Shown here in pieces: positions 1-8,263 of a stretch of 64,000 nt of DNA. The position numbers were made by a program, and so were the translations under genes. Source of the DNA: Myxococcota bacterium (GTDB taxonomy: Bacteria; Myxococcota; B64-G9); contig JAKLGA010000012.1 in assembly GCA_022710975.1 (NCBI GenBank), positions 186,001-250,000 on the forward strand. Reading direction: 5' to 3'. The notes below the pieces were generated by a model. It had not been told where the DNA came from and ran no database searches. It saw only the letters and a program-made list of their open reading frames with translations. The first letter of the stretch is position 1. Each line of letters begins with the position of its first letter.

Positions 1-1137
1 GAGCTCCAGCCGCCCGAGCAAGCCGGCCGGCAGGAGCCCGCCCGCGTGGAGGCCTCCAGCCTGGCCCTGCTGGACGCGGGGGCCAGATCCGGCGCCTTCA
101 CCCCCGACGTCATCCCCACGGATCTGCGCGGCACCGAGGTGCTGGTGCCGCTGCGCACCGAGGGGCGGCTGGTGGGCCTGCTGACCCTGGGGCCCAAGTC
201 CTCCGGGCTGGCCTACACCGACGAGGAGCGCGGCTTCGTCAACGCCGTGGGGGCGCAGACGGCTGTGGCCTTCGACCGCGCCCGCGCGCTCCAGCAGCTC
301 CAGGAGGTGAACCTCCACCTGGAGCAGCTGGTCTTCGAGCGCACCCAGCAGCTCGCCCAGGCCAACGACCGGCTGGCCGAGCAGTGCTGCCGGCTGCAGC
401 AGCTCGACGCCATGAAGGAGTCCCTGACCCGGATGGTGGTGCACGATCTGAAGAACCCGGTGGCCACCATCCTGCTCGGCCTGGAGATCCTCGACCGCGG
501 CACCCTGGAGGGTGTGCCTCCGCACGTGGCCAGCACGCTGGAGATCATCTCCACCACGATGCGCGACATCCAGGATCTGGTGGCCAACCTGCTGGACGTG
601 CACCGCATGGAGGCGGGGGAGCTGACCCTGGAGGCCGGACCCGTCGGCCTGGCGGAGCTGCTGTCCGAGTGCGCGCGCCGCGTGGAGGTGATCGCCCGCT
701 ACCGCCAGGTGCGCGTGGTGATCCAGGCCGAGGCGCAGGGCGAGCTCCGGGCGGATCGGGCCCTGCTGGTGCGGCTGCTGGTGAACCTCTTGACCAACGC
801 CGTCAAGTACGCCACCCGCGCCAGCGAGGTGGAGCTCGTGGCCGCCCCCGGCCCGGACGGCGGCGCCTGGCTGTCGGTCACCAACCGGGGCACGGTCATC
901 CCGCCCGAGCTGCACGGGCGCATCTTCGAGAAGTTCTTCCAGGTCGACGGCCGCAGCAGCGGTCCCTTCGCCAGCACCGGCCTGGGGCTGACCTTCTGCA
1001 AGCTTGTGGCCGAGGCCCACGGGGGCCGCATCCAGGTGGAGTCGCCGCCCGCGGGCCGCGGCGACGGGGCGCGCTTCGCGCTCTGGCTGCCGGGTCTGAG
1101 CGCCGCCGCCGGCCCACCGGGCGGGGGAGGGGCCTGA
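1..1137 (+). CDS. Sensor histidine kinase (GAF-HisKA-HATPase_c), 5' partial
   Basis: The frame is open from base 1, so the start lies upstream; 378 residues are visible. Roughly residues 30-90 resemble the end of a GAF sensor domain, followed by a helical linker, then a HisKA dimerisation helix with the phospho-acceptor in VVHDLKNP (about His148). The HATPase_c domain shows the N box (LLVNLLTNAVKYA, about 258-270) and the G2 box (GLGLTF, about 328). The G1 box reads TNRGTVIP, where the family has DxGxGIP, so the adenine-binding Asp is Asn. No membrane segment is visible, so this part is cytoplasmic. The stop overlaps the start of the NtrC-type regulator (TGATG), which is very likely the cognate response regulator. 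The kinase family is certain; signal and any N-terminal domains are unknown. Confidence 0.93.
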   Translation, partial: ELQPPEQAGRQEPARVEASSLALLDAGARSGAFTPDVIPTDLRGTEVLVPLRTEGRLVGLLTLGPKSSGLAYTDEERGFVNAVGAQTAVAFDRARALQQLQEVNLHLEQLVFERTQQLAQANDRLAEQCCRLQQLDAMKESLTRMVVHDLKNPVATILLGLEILDRGTLEGVPPHVASTLEIISTTMRDIQDLVANLLDVHRMEAGELTLEAGPVGLAELLSECARRVEVIARYRQVRVVIQAEAQGELRADRALLVRLLVNLLTNAVKYATRASEVELVAAPGPDGGAWLSVTNRGTVIPPELHGRIFEKFFQVDGRSSGPFASTGLGLTFCKLVAEAHGGRIQVESPPAGRGDGARFALWLPGLSAAAGPPGGGGA

Positions 1138-2489
1138 TGGCCAGGCCGCCCCACGGGCTGGTGCTGATCGTGGAGGACGATCCGCGCCTGGGGCCCCTGC
1201 TGCAGAGCTGGCTGAGCGAGCGCGGTCTCGAGGCGCTGCTTGCCAGCGGGGGCGAGCAGGCCCTGGAGCTGTTCGGCCGCCAGGCGCCGGACGTGGTGCT
1301 GACCGATCTCGTCATGCCGGGCATGTCGGGCCTCGACCTGTGCCGGCGCCTGCGGGAGCTCGATCGCACGCTGCCGGTGCTGCTGCTGACCTCCTTCGGC
1401 TCGATCCCCTCGGCGGTGGACGCCATGCGGTCCGGGGCGACCGACTACCTGTGCAAGCCCATCCAGCCCGACGAGCTGCTGGTGGCCCTGGAGCGGGCGC
1501 TCGAGTCCCGCGCGCTCCTGCGCGAGGTGGCCCGCCTGCGCTCGGCGCTCGACGAGCGCTACTCCTTCGACACCCTGGTGGCCCGCTCGCCGGCCATGGC
1601 GGCGCTGGTCGCGGAGGCCCGCCGGTTGGCGTCCCGCGAGGTGACCGTGCTGATCTGCGGCGAGAGCGGCAGCGGCAAGGAGCACCTGGCGCGGGCCATC
1701 CACCTGGCCAGCCCGCGCCGCGACCAGGCCTTGGTCGCCGTGGACTGTGGCGGGTTGACCGAGTCGCTGCTCGAGTCGGAGCTCTTCGGCCACGAGCGGG
1801 GCGCCTTCAGCGGCGCGGTCTGCGCCCGCCCCGGCCTGTTCGTGGAGGCCGACGGCGGCAGCCTGCTGCTCGACGAGGTGGCCAACATGTCGGCCGGGCT
1901 CCAAGTCAAGCTGCTGCGCGCGCTCCAGGAGCGTGCGGTGCGCGCCGTGGGGGCCAACCGCGACCGGCCGGTGGACGTGCGCCTGCTGGCCTGCACCCAG
2001 GCGGATCTCCAGGGCGAGATCGCCGCGGGGCGCTTCCGCGCCGACCTGTACTACCGGCTGGCCGTGGTGTGCCTGCGGCTGCCTCCGCTGCGCGAGCGGC
2101 CGGAGGACCTGCCCGAGCTGGCCGCGCGCTGCCTGGCGCAGCGGACCGGGAGCGGCGGCGCGCGGCGGCTGTCGAAGGCCGCCTCGGCGCGCCTGCTCGG
2201 CCACGCCTGGCCGGGCAACGTGCGCGAGCTCGAGCACACGCTGGCGCGGGCGGCGCTGCTGTGCGAGGGTGAGGTGATCCAGCCCGAGCACCTGGGCTTG
2301 GGGCCGGACCCGGCCGGCGTCCCGCTGCGCGAGCTGACCCGCGAGAGCCGTCAGCGGATCACGCGCCAGGCCATGCTGGACGCGCTGCGACGCACGAACG
2401 GCAACCGCAGCCAGGCAGCCCAGCGCCTGGGCATCAGCCGCACCCGCTTCTACCAGCTGGTGCGCGAACTGGAGTTGGACAAGCCATGA
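1137..2489 (+). CDS. Sigma-54-dependent response regulator (NtrC family)
   Basis: 450 aa. Receiver domain (about 1-125) with acidic pocket EDD at 13-15, phospho-acceptor Asp57 in LTDLVMPG and a Lys in LCKP near 106. The AAA+ sigma-54 activation domain follows (about 145-375): Walker A GESGSGKE near 175, a GAFTGA-loop variant GAFSGA near 222, and Walker B GGSLLLDEV. The C-terminus is a Fis-type helix-turn-helix (NRSQAAQRLGISRTRFY). The ATG lies inside the kinase stop codon (TGATG), so the pair is translationally coupled. The protein should activate sigma-54 promoters after phosphorylation by the upstream kinase. Targets are unknown; the lipoprotein gene that overlaps its 3' end is in the same operon. 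The Thr-to-Ser change in the sigma-54 contact loop is conservative. Confidence 0.95.
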   Translation: MARPPHGLVLIVEDDPRLGPLLQSWLSERGLEALLASGGEQALELFGRQAPDVVLTDLVMPGMSGLDLCRRLRELDRTLPVLLLTSFGSIPSAVDAMRSGATDYLCKPIQPDELLVALERALESRALLREVARLRSALDERYSFDTLVARSPAMAALVAEARRLASREVTVLICGESGSGKEHLARAIHLASPRRDQALVAVDCGGLTESLLESELFGHERGAFSGAVCARPGLFVEADGGSLLLDEVANMSAGLQVKLLRALQERAVRAVGANRDRPVDVRLLACTQADLQGEIAAGRFRADLYYRLAVVCLRLPPLRERPEDLPELAARCLAQRTGSGGARRLSKAASARLLGHAWPGNVRELEHTLARAALLCEGEVIQPEHLGLGPDPAGVPLRELTRESRQRITRQAMLDALRRTNGNRSQAAQRLGISRTRFYQLVRELELDKP

Positions 2490-3655
2490 AGCGACCCATG
2501 GGCCCGCTCCTGGCCGCCGGGGTGCTGCTGCTGGGCGCCGGCCTGGGACTCGGCGCCTGCGCCCACGGCTCGGGGGGCGAGATCGACGTGGACGAGGTGC
2601 AGGGTCAGGCCAACCAGATCGAGCGGCAGCTCCGGGCGATGCGCACGGCGCTGAAGGAGCGCGACGTCCCCCGCGCCGCGCAGGCCTTCCACCAGGCCGA
2701 GCTCGATCTCCAGGAGCACGGCGAGACGCTGGCCGCCTACCCGGAGCTCGGCGAGCTCAAGCGGGCGGTGAAGGAGTCCGCCGAGCGGCTGTGCTACGGC
2801 ACGGTGGACATCTCGCTCGAGAGCTGCTTCCAGGCGGTGCGAGCCAAGGACCTGCCCGCCGCCCGCGAGCGGCTGGCCGCGGCCCTCGCGGAGCACGAGC
2901 GCTGCAAGACCCAGATCGCCGGGCGCGAGGACTACACGCCGCTGAAGCTGAACCTGGACTCGGCCCCCCAGGCCCTGGCCGCGCTCGAGCGGGAGCTGGC
3001 CCTGCCCGGGCTCCAGGCGCGCGTCGGGGAGCGCCTGGGGGCGCTGCGCGAGCGGCTGGCCGCCCTGGACGAGAAGCTCAAGGCCCTGGAGGCGGACCCC
3101 CTGAGACGCGAGCTGGCGGCCGGGCTCGACGGCGAGCTCGCCGCGCTGCAGAAGGACCTGGGCGAGCCGTGGGCGCTGTCGGCCGAGCCCGAGTGGATCG
3201 CGCCGGCGGCCGCGCTGCGGGGGGAGCTGGACGCCCGCGGCAAGCGGCTCGCGGAGGCTGTGCGGCGCGGCAAGCTGCGCTGGCTCGTCGAGCGCGATCT
3301 GCCGGCCGCGCGCGAGGCGGCCGGGGCCGGCCAGGACGCGCTGAAGGCCATGGGCAAGGCCAAGCCCAAGGATCCGGCCCGCGAGCAGGCCAAGCAGACG
3401 GCCCGGGAGAAGCTCGGCGCGGCCCGCGAGCTCTACCAGGCCTGCCAGCAGACGCTGGCCGCGGTGCTCAAGGAGGAGCCGGGGCTGGGGAAGACCACCT
3501 GGGCCCTGGCCGGCAAGCCGCGCAGCCCGGGTCAGCTCCAGGCCACCTGCAAGGCCGAGGCGGCCCGGCTCGAGGCCGTGCTGAAGCGCCTCGAGCGCCC
3601 GCCGCCCCCGCCGCCCAAGCCCAAGAAGACCGGCCGCCGCATCCAGCGCTGGTGA
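2486..3655 (+). CDS. Predicted lipoprotein, Ala/Lys-rich helical
   Basis: 389 aa, beginning within the regulator's stop codon (ATGA). An N-terminal hydrophobic stretch ends in a lipobox-like LGAC at about residues 22-25, so a lipid-anchored protein is predicted; the residue after Cys is Ala, which is compatible with outer-membrane sorting. The rest is charged and helical with many Glu/Lys/Ala heptads and no recognisable enzyme motif, ending in a Pro-rich, Lys/Arg-rich tail (PPPPPPKPKKTGRR). I do not recognise a family. Its position as third gene of a kinase-regulator operon suggests an envelope component of the same response. It converges with the FHA gene with one base between the stop codons. 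Confidence 0.8.
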   Translation: MKRPMGPLLAAGVLLLGAGLGLGACAHGSGGEIDVDEVQGQANQIERQLRAMRTALKERDVPRAAQAFHQAELDLQEHGETLAAYPELGELKRAVKESAERLCYGTVDISLESCFQAVRAKDLPAARERLAAALAEHERCKTQIAGREDYTPLKLNLDSAPQALAALERELALPGLQARVGERLGALRERLAALDEKLKALEADPLRRELAAGLDGELAALQKDLGEPWALSAEPEWIAPAAALRGELDARGKRLAEAVRRGKLRWLVERDLPAAREAAGAGQDALKAMGKAKPKDPAREQAKQTAREKLGAARELYQACQQTLAAVLKEEPGLGKTTWALAGKPRSPGQLQATCKAEAARLEAVLKRLERPPPPPPKPKKTGRRIQRW

Positions 3656-3656
3656 G

Positions 3657-4967
3657 TCAGGCGTCGGTGCGCTCGGCGGCCAGGTCCTGCACCAGCTTGT
3701 ACCTCGAGCGGCCGATGACCAGCTCGTCGCCGGCTCGCAGCAGGGCGGTCCTGACCGTCTTGCCGTTCACCTGCGCCTCGGCGTGGCCCAGGCAGGTGAG
3801 GCGGTAACCCTCGCCCTCGCGCTTCAGGCGCGCGTGGACCGGCTTCACCCAGAAGCCCTTGGCGCGCACGTCCACGCCCTGCGTCTTGCCCAGGGTGATC
3901 TCCCCGCCGAGCGGCAGGGACAGATCCTCGCCCACCAGCTGCAGCTCGGAGGACTGGCAGGCCTGGGCCTGGGCGCCCAGCAGCAGGGTCGGCTCGGGGT
4001 GCTTCACGTCCAGCGGCTCGACCAGCTGCAGGACGAACTTGCCCACGCCCACCCGGTCCTGGGGGCCGACCAGCTGCTCCTGGACCCGGGTGCCGTTGAG
4101 CGTGGTGCCGTTGGAGGAGCCCAGGTCCTCCACCACGAACCGGCCGCGGCGCCAGGAGAGCCGGGCGTGCTGGCGGCTCACGCTCAGGTTGTCCAGGATG
4201 ATGTCGCAGCTGCGCTCCCGGCCGATCAGCATGGCCGGGGCCATGAAGGGCCGCTGGGCCACCGGCCGGCCGCCCATGGTGATCTGCACGTTGGTCGGGG
4301 GGGGCGGCTTGGCCTCCTGGGCCAGGACGGCCAGGCTCTTGCCCGCGTCCGGATCGGGCTCGATGGACAGGCGCTTGAAGACATCCAGCCGGCCGATGGG
4401 CGAGTTGGGCTGGAAGGCGAACAGCAGCAGCCGATCGGCGATGCCGCCCTCGCCGGGGTCGACCACGCCCTGGCCGAAGTACAGCCTGGCGGGTTGGCCC
4501 TGCTGCAGGAAGGCCAGCGTGCGGATTCCGTCCCGCTCGAGCGCCAGCGCGGCGTTCTGCCCCTCGCGCGCCAGCACCTCGAGCACGTGGGCCAGGTCGA
4601 CCAGGTCCGTGGTGGCCTGCAGCGAGGGGCGCTGCCGGAAGTGGACCGCGAGCAGCAGCACCCGCACCGCGTCCGCGCGCAGCAGCCGCCAGCGGGCCCG
4701 CTCGAGCTGCGCGGCCCGCAGCGGCAGGTTCGCCAGCGGCACCCAGGAGAAGCCGGCGGGCTCCACCAGCCCGGCCAGGTGGGTGCGCGACTGGTGCACC
4801 AGGCACACCAGGCGCGTCTCCTCGGTGTCTATCTCCAGCCAGCCGTCGGGGCACGCCCCGCGGGCCAGGTGCGCGTCCACCGCGGCCCAGGTGGCCTCGG
4901 AGAACTCCGCGCCCTCGGCGACCAGGCCGTCGTTGGGGAAGAGGGTCAGCGCCATGGCGGCGATCAT
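3657..4967 (-). CDS. FHA-domain protein
   Basis: 436 aa from the ATG at 4967; a TTG at 4991 (444 aa) or an ATG at 4955 are alternatives, and none has a convincing ribosome-binding site. The N-terminal ~200 residues (AEFSEATWAAVDAH onward) match no family I know. Around residues 225-300 a canonical FHA phosphothreonine-binding domain is visible: IGRERSCDI, SVSRQHARL, SSNGTTLNGTRV. A second FHA-like fold ends the protein (TLGKTQGVDV, HARLKREG, QVNGKTVRT, LVIGRSRYKL), lacking the SxxH and NG signatures. FHA domains read Ser/Thr kinase output; no Ser/Thr kinase gene is in the window, but two phosphatases are (22457-23245 and 25099-25941). Divergent from the E2-like cluster. Confidence 0.88.
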   Translation of the reverse strand: MIAAMALTLFPNDGLVAEGAEFSEATWAAVDAHLARGACPDGWLEIDTEETRLVCLVHQSRTHLAGLVEPAGFSWVPLANLPLRAAQLERARWRLLRADAVRVLLLAVHFRQRPSLQATTDLVDLAHVLEVLAREGQNAALALERDGIRTLAFLQQGQPARLYFGQGVVDPGEGGIADRLLLFAFQPNSPIGRLDVFKRLSIEPDPDAGKSLAVLAQEAKPPPPTNVQITMGGRPVAQRPFMAPAMLIGRERSCDIILDNLSVSRQHARLSWRRGRFVVEDLGSSNGTTLNGTRVQEQLVGPQDRVGVGKFVLQLVEPLDVKHPEPTLLLGAQAQACQSSELQLVGEDLSLPLGGEITLGKTQGVDVRAKGFWVKPVHARLKREGEGYRLTCLGHAEAQVNGKTVRTALLRAGDELVIGRSRYKLVQDLAAERTDA

Positions 4968-5040
4968 GGTCCAGCCGGGCGCGAGATGCAACTGCCGCCC
5001 GCGCCGCGGCGCCGCGCGGCCCGGCCACCGCGGGGAGTGC

Positions 5041-5070
5041 TTGACCGTCCGTCGGGGCGGCGGCTACCAT
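5041..5070 (+). promoter_or_regulatory. Predicted sigma-70-like promoter of the E2-like cluster
   Basis: TTGACC at 5041-5046, 18-nt spacer, TACCAT at 5065-5070. The -10 box overlaps the ATG at 5069, so transcripts would begin near 5076-5078 and could be leaderless, starting at the in-frame GTG at 5078. Confidence 0.5.
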
Positions 5071-5872
5071 GCCTCGCGTGAGCTTCGACGCCGCCGAGCA
5101 CCTCGTGCGCTACCGCGACCAGGTCGCGCGCCACCGCTTCGTGAACTGGACCCTCTCGGTCCACACCCGGCTGGACATCGACCTGACCGCGGCCGATCGC
5201 TACCTGGCCGAGCGGGCGCGCGCCGGCCGCACGCCACCGCTCACCCGCGAGCACCTGTGGCTGTGCGCCGCGGCGCGGGTGATCCGCGAACGCCCCCTGT
5301 TCAACGCCGCGTACGACGGCTTCCGCAAGCTCGAGCCGCGCGAGGACATCCACCTGCGGGTGACCGTCGAGCGCCCCCAGGGGATGGGGCGGGGGCTCAT
5401 CCCGCACGCCGATCGGCTGGACCCCGCCGGCATGGCCCGGGCGCTGGAGGAGGCCCGCGCGCGGGCCGCGGAGCCCTGGCAGGTGGAGGCGCCGCCGCGG
5501 CGGCGCCCCGGGCGGCTGGGGCGGCTGCGAGACGAGCTGGCCGAGGTGGTGAACGACTACGCCCCGCACCTGGAGCCCAGGCTGGGCGCCGCCTCCGGCC
5601 ACGACGCGGGCACCTTCGACGTGGTGAACGCGGGCGCCTACGGGGCGGAGGATCTGCACCTGGTGGTGCTGCGCCCGGCCGTGGCCGCGCTGGTGGTGAT
5701 GGCGCCCCGGGAGGACGTGGTGCCAGGCCCCGAGGTGCGGGTGCGTGTGCCCATGGCGGTACCCTTCTGCCACAAGGTGATGGACACGGACTCGGCGGGC
5801 TACTTCCTGCTCCACATGCAGCAGCTGCTGGACGATCCCGGGGCCAGCCTGGGCGGGGAGGGCGGGGCATGA
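5069..5872 (+). CDS. Lipoyl-less E2-like acyltransferase, paralogue A (His-x3-Asp retained)
   Basis: 267 aa (264 if translation starts at GTG 5078). The whole protein corresponds to the C-terminal catalytic domain of 2-oxoacid dehydrogenase E2, the chloramphenicol-acetyltransferase fold: a strand like LDIDLTAADRY, a helix LTREHLWLCAAARVI leading to PLFNAAYDG, a central TFDVVNAGAYG (compare E2 TFTITNLGMFG) and a final VPFCHKVMDTDSAG (compare the E2 signature DHRVIDGAEA). His235 and Asp239 fill the catalytic HxxxD positions; the following Gly is Thr. There is no lipoyl domain, no peripheral-subunit-binding domain, and no E1 or E3 gene nearby. It is the first of five consecutive divergent paralogues with overlapping starts and stops. 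Acyl donor and acceptor are unknown. Fold assignment is strong; activity is inference. Confidence 0.85.
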   Translation: MPRVSFDAAEHLVRYRDQVARHRFVNWTLSVHTRLDIDLTAADRYLAERARAGRTPPLTREHLWLCAAARVIRERPLFNAAYDGFRKLEPREDIHLRVTVERPQGMGRGLIPHADRLDPAGMARALEEARARAAEPWQVEAPPRRRPGRLGRLRDELAEVVNDYAPHLEPRLGAASGHDAGTFDVVNAGAYGAEDLHLVVLRPAVAALVVMAPREDVVPGPEVRVRVPMAVPFCHKVMDTDSAGYFLLHMQQLLDDPGASLGGEGGA

Positions 5873-6747
5873 GCCGGGTGGAGGGCGGACTCGAAGGCGC
5901 CGACGGCGCCGTCCTGACCCGGGACGACCTGCCGCTGGCGGAGCGGCTGGACGCGCGCCTGGATCAGGTGGCCGGGCTGCGCTACCAGCACTTGTGCCCG
6001 GCGGCCAACCTGCACATGGGGGCCGCGCTGGCGGCGCTCGAGCGCTTCCGCGCGGAGCGCGAGGCGCGCACCGGCGTGCGCCTCGGCCTGACCGCGCCGC
6101 TCGTGCGCGCCGCGGCCCTGGCGCTGGAGGAGGCCCCGCTGCTGGCCTGCCTGTTCGACGGCCGCGACCGGCTGGTCCCGGCCGAGCACCCGGCGCTCGG
6201 GGTGAGCGTGGACACGGGCGACGCGGCCCGATGCCTGGTGCTCGAGCGGGCCCGCGGGCTCGGGCTCGAGGAGCTGGCCGTGCGCATCCGCGAGGCCGCC
6301 GCGCGTTTCCGGGCCGAGGCCGCTCCGGCCTTCCGCCGGGCCGCGCCGGGCGCGGCGCCCGCCGGGGCCAGGCGGCGCCGGCTGGCGCACCTGCTCGCCC
6401 GGGAGGTCCGCGAGCGCTTCGCCTACCTGCTGCCCGGAGAGGTCGAGCGGCGTTTCGCGGGGCACGCCGCCCGGCAGGGGCACTTCACCGTCCACAACCT
6501 GGGCGCGCTCGGGGTGGACGAGTTCAAGGGCTTCCTGCGCCGGCCGGCGCTGGCCGCCCTGTGGGCGCTCACGGCCCAGCGCCGCGTGGTGCGCGGCCCG
6601 GACGGCCGCTACGCCGGGGAGCGCCGCCTGCCGCTCGTGCTGATCTTCAGCCAGGATCTGGTGCCGCTGGACCAGGCCTGCGCCTTCCTGCGGGGCATCG
6701 TGCGGCGGATCGAGCAGCCCGTCAGCCTCCTGGAGGGCGCGCCGTGA
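5869..6747 (+). CDS. Lipoyl-less E2-like acyltransferase, paralogue B (catalytic His lost)
   Basis: 292 aa. The ATG at 5869 overlaps the previous stop (ATGA). E2 catalytic-domain landmarks are visible: LTAPLVRAAALALEEAPLLACLFDG, HFTVHNLGALGVDEF and the terminal LIFSQDLVPLDQACAFL. In the last motif the catalytic His of DHRVIDG is Leu264 while the Asp (268) is kept and Gly is Gln. A long middle insert (RFRAEAAPAFRRAAPG onward) separates the two halves. No lipoyl or E1/E3-binding part is present. Because E2 domains form trimers with active sites at subunit interfaces, a His-less subunit could still be structural or contribute half-sites in a hetero-oligomer with paralogue A; this is inference. 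The longer upstream open frame is only an antisense shadow of the FHA gene. Confidence 0.82.
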   Translation: MSRVEGGLEGADGAVLTRDDLPLAERLDARLDQVAGLRYQHLCPAANLHMGAALAALERFRAEREARTGVRLGLTAPLVRAAALALEEAPLLACLFDGRDRLVPAEHPALGVSVDTGDAARCLVLERARGLGLEELAVRIREAAARFRAEAAPAFRRAAPGAAPAGARRRRLAHLLAREVRERFAYLLPGEVERRFAGHAARQGHFTVHNLGALGVDEFKGFLRRPALAALWALTAQRRVVRGPDGRYAGERRLPLVLIFSQDLVPLDQACAFLRGIVRRIEQPVSLLEGAP

Positions 6748-7652
6748 GCCCCCGCCGCGAGGTGCCGCCGGGCCTCACGCGTGGCCAGCTCGATGGCTGG
6801 ATCCGGCGGCGGACCGCGTACATCAACCGCTTCCACGTGGCCCACTGGTACCCGAGCTGCTGCGTCCAGGCGCGCGTCGACCTGACGGCCGCGGACGCGC
6901 TCCGCAAGCGGCTGAACGCCGAGGACGACCAGCCCGGCAGCCGGGTGACCATCAACCACATGATCAACAAGGCCGCGGCGAACGCGCTGCGCAACCACAT
7001 CCTGTTCAACGGCAAGTACACCCGGCGCGACTCGGCCATGATCTACCAGCGCGTCCACGCGGCCAACGTGGTGGACACCGGCGGCATGGCCACCCGCATC
7101 GTCATCCGCGACGCGGATCGGCTCAGCCTGCGGGAGCTGGCCGCCGAGACCCACCGCCTGGTGTCCGCGCGCCGGCTCACCCTGGGCGAGAAGCTCGACC
7201 GGTACTCCGAGCTCCAGGAGAAGGTCCGCCTGGTGGAGGCGATGTTCTGGTTCCTGCCCTACTCCAGCAGGCTGGAGCGCGAGCTGTCCCACGAACGCGC
7301 CCTGGACTTCCTGGTGGAGAACCCCTCCACGGTGGTGATCACCAACCCGGGCACCCTGGGTGTGCAGGACTGCAAGGCCATGCTGTTCTTCGGCAACCTG
7401 CTCACCTGCCTGCGGGCGATGGCCATCGAGGAGGAGGCGGTGCTCGAGGACGGCCAGCTCCGCTTCCGCAGGGTGCTGCCGGTGGGCCTGGACTACGACC
7501 AGCGGCTGTGCGACGCCGGGCCGGCCGTCCGGCTGCTGAACGAGATCCGCCGCAACCTCGAGGTCCCCGAGCCCTACCTGGTGGGGCCGGCGGTCGAGGA
7601 TCCGCGGGCGCCGCTCGCCTGGCCGGCCGGGCGCGGCGGGGAGGAGGGCTGA
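6744..7652 (+). CDS. Lipoyl-less E2-like acyltransferase, paralogue C (His replaced by Gln)
   Basis: 302 aa starting at a GTG that overlaps the preceding stop (GTGA). This is the paralogue that looks most like ordinary E2 at its N-terminus: ARVDLTAADALRKRLNA, then VTINHMINKAAANALRNH and ILFNGKY. Later come STVVITNPGTLGVQDCKAM and the C-terminal VGLDYDQRLCDAGPA, where the E2 HxxxDG is Gln253-x3-Asp257-Ala. It lacks the lipoyl and subunit-binding domains. It shares an N-terminal feature with paralogue A (RYRDQVARHRFVNW there, RRTAYINRFHVAHW here), which supports common ancestry. Loss of the catalytic His argues against independent acyltransfer; substrate binding, regulation or a shell function remain possible. 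Confidence 0.84.
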   Translation: MSPRREVPPGLTRGQLDGWIRRRTAYINRFHVAHWYPSCCVQARVDLTAADALRKRLNAEDDQPGSRVTINHMINKAAANALRNHILFNGKYTRRDSAMIYQRVHAANVVDTGGMATRIVIRDADRLSLRELAAETHRLVSARRLTLGEKLDRYSELQEKVRLVEAMFWFLPYSSRLERELSHERALDFLVENPSTVVITNPGTLGVQDCKAMLFFGNLLTCLRAMAIEEEAVLEDGQLRFRRVLPVGLDYDQRLCDAGPAVRLLNEIRRNLEVPEPYLVGPAVEDPRAPLAWPAGRGGEEG

Positions 7653-8263
7653 TGGACCTCGTCGAGCGTGTGCGCGCGCGGGCCGAGCTGCTGCGCGGTG
7701 CCCGCGGTCGGGCCGCGCCCACGGCCAGCCTGCAGATCCTGGTGCGGGCCGGCGCCTGGTCGGACCCATCCGCCGGCGAGCGCCTGGCGCGGCTGTGCCT
7801 GGCCGCCGCCGAGGCCCTGGGGGCCGATCCGCTGTTCGCCGCCCGGCGCACCGCCCGGCTGCGGGTGCAGGCCCCGGCCGAACCGGTCCTGTGGGTCGGA
7901 CCGGACGGAGGCCGGACCTGGCTGCGCCTGGGCCGCGCCGAGCTCGGCGCGGGCTGCCAGGCGCTGGCAGCCAGGCTCTCGGCTGGCGACCCGCGCGCGG
8001 AGGCGACGGCGCCCGCAGGCCTGGAGATCCTGGACCTCTCGACCCTCGGCGCCCTCGAGTGGCGCGGGGCGCTGCTGGGCGGCGCGCAAGGCCGGCTGTG
8101 CCTGCTGGCGGCCCGGCCGGCGCCCTCCGGCGCGCAGGAGGCCTTCGGGCTGGCGCTGGACTTCGACGCCGCCTGGTGCGAGGCCGGCCGGGCGGCCCGC
8201 TTCCTGGCGGCGGTGGCCACGGCCCTGGGCGCGGAGCGGGTGGGATGCGGGCCGCGGAGCTGA
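7652..8263 (+). CDS. Short E2-like paralogue D, degenerate
   Basis: 203 aa, the shortest of the five. Its ATG shares one base with the previous stop (TGATG). The E2-like helix (RLARLCLAAAEALGADPLFAARR), the central strand (GLEILDLSTLGALEW) and the C-terminal motif LALDFDAAWCEAGRAARFL can still be aligned, but the catalytic His is Ala173 and the Asp is Glu177. The N-terminal strand and the middle loops are shortened. On its own it would be hard to assign; position and alignment with neighbours make the family call. It overlaps the next gene by 19 nt. Probably a non-catalytic subunit or a decaying copy; the intact frame and coupling favour the former. Confidence 0.72.
   Translation: MDLVERVRARAELLRGARGRAAPTASLQILVRAGAWSDPSAGERLARLCLAAAEALGADPLFAARRTARLRVQAPAEPVLWVGPDGGRTWLRLGRAELGAGCQALAARLSAGDPRAEATAPAGLEILDLSTLGALEWRGALLGGAQGRLCLLAARPAPSGAQEAFGLALDFDAAWCEAGRAARFLAAVATALGAERVGCGPRS

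Noticed and set aside
3859-5868. Long N-terminal extension of E2-like paralogue B
   Set aside because: It runs antisense through the FHA gene and paralogue A; the coupled ATG at 5869 is the real start.
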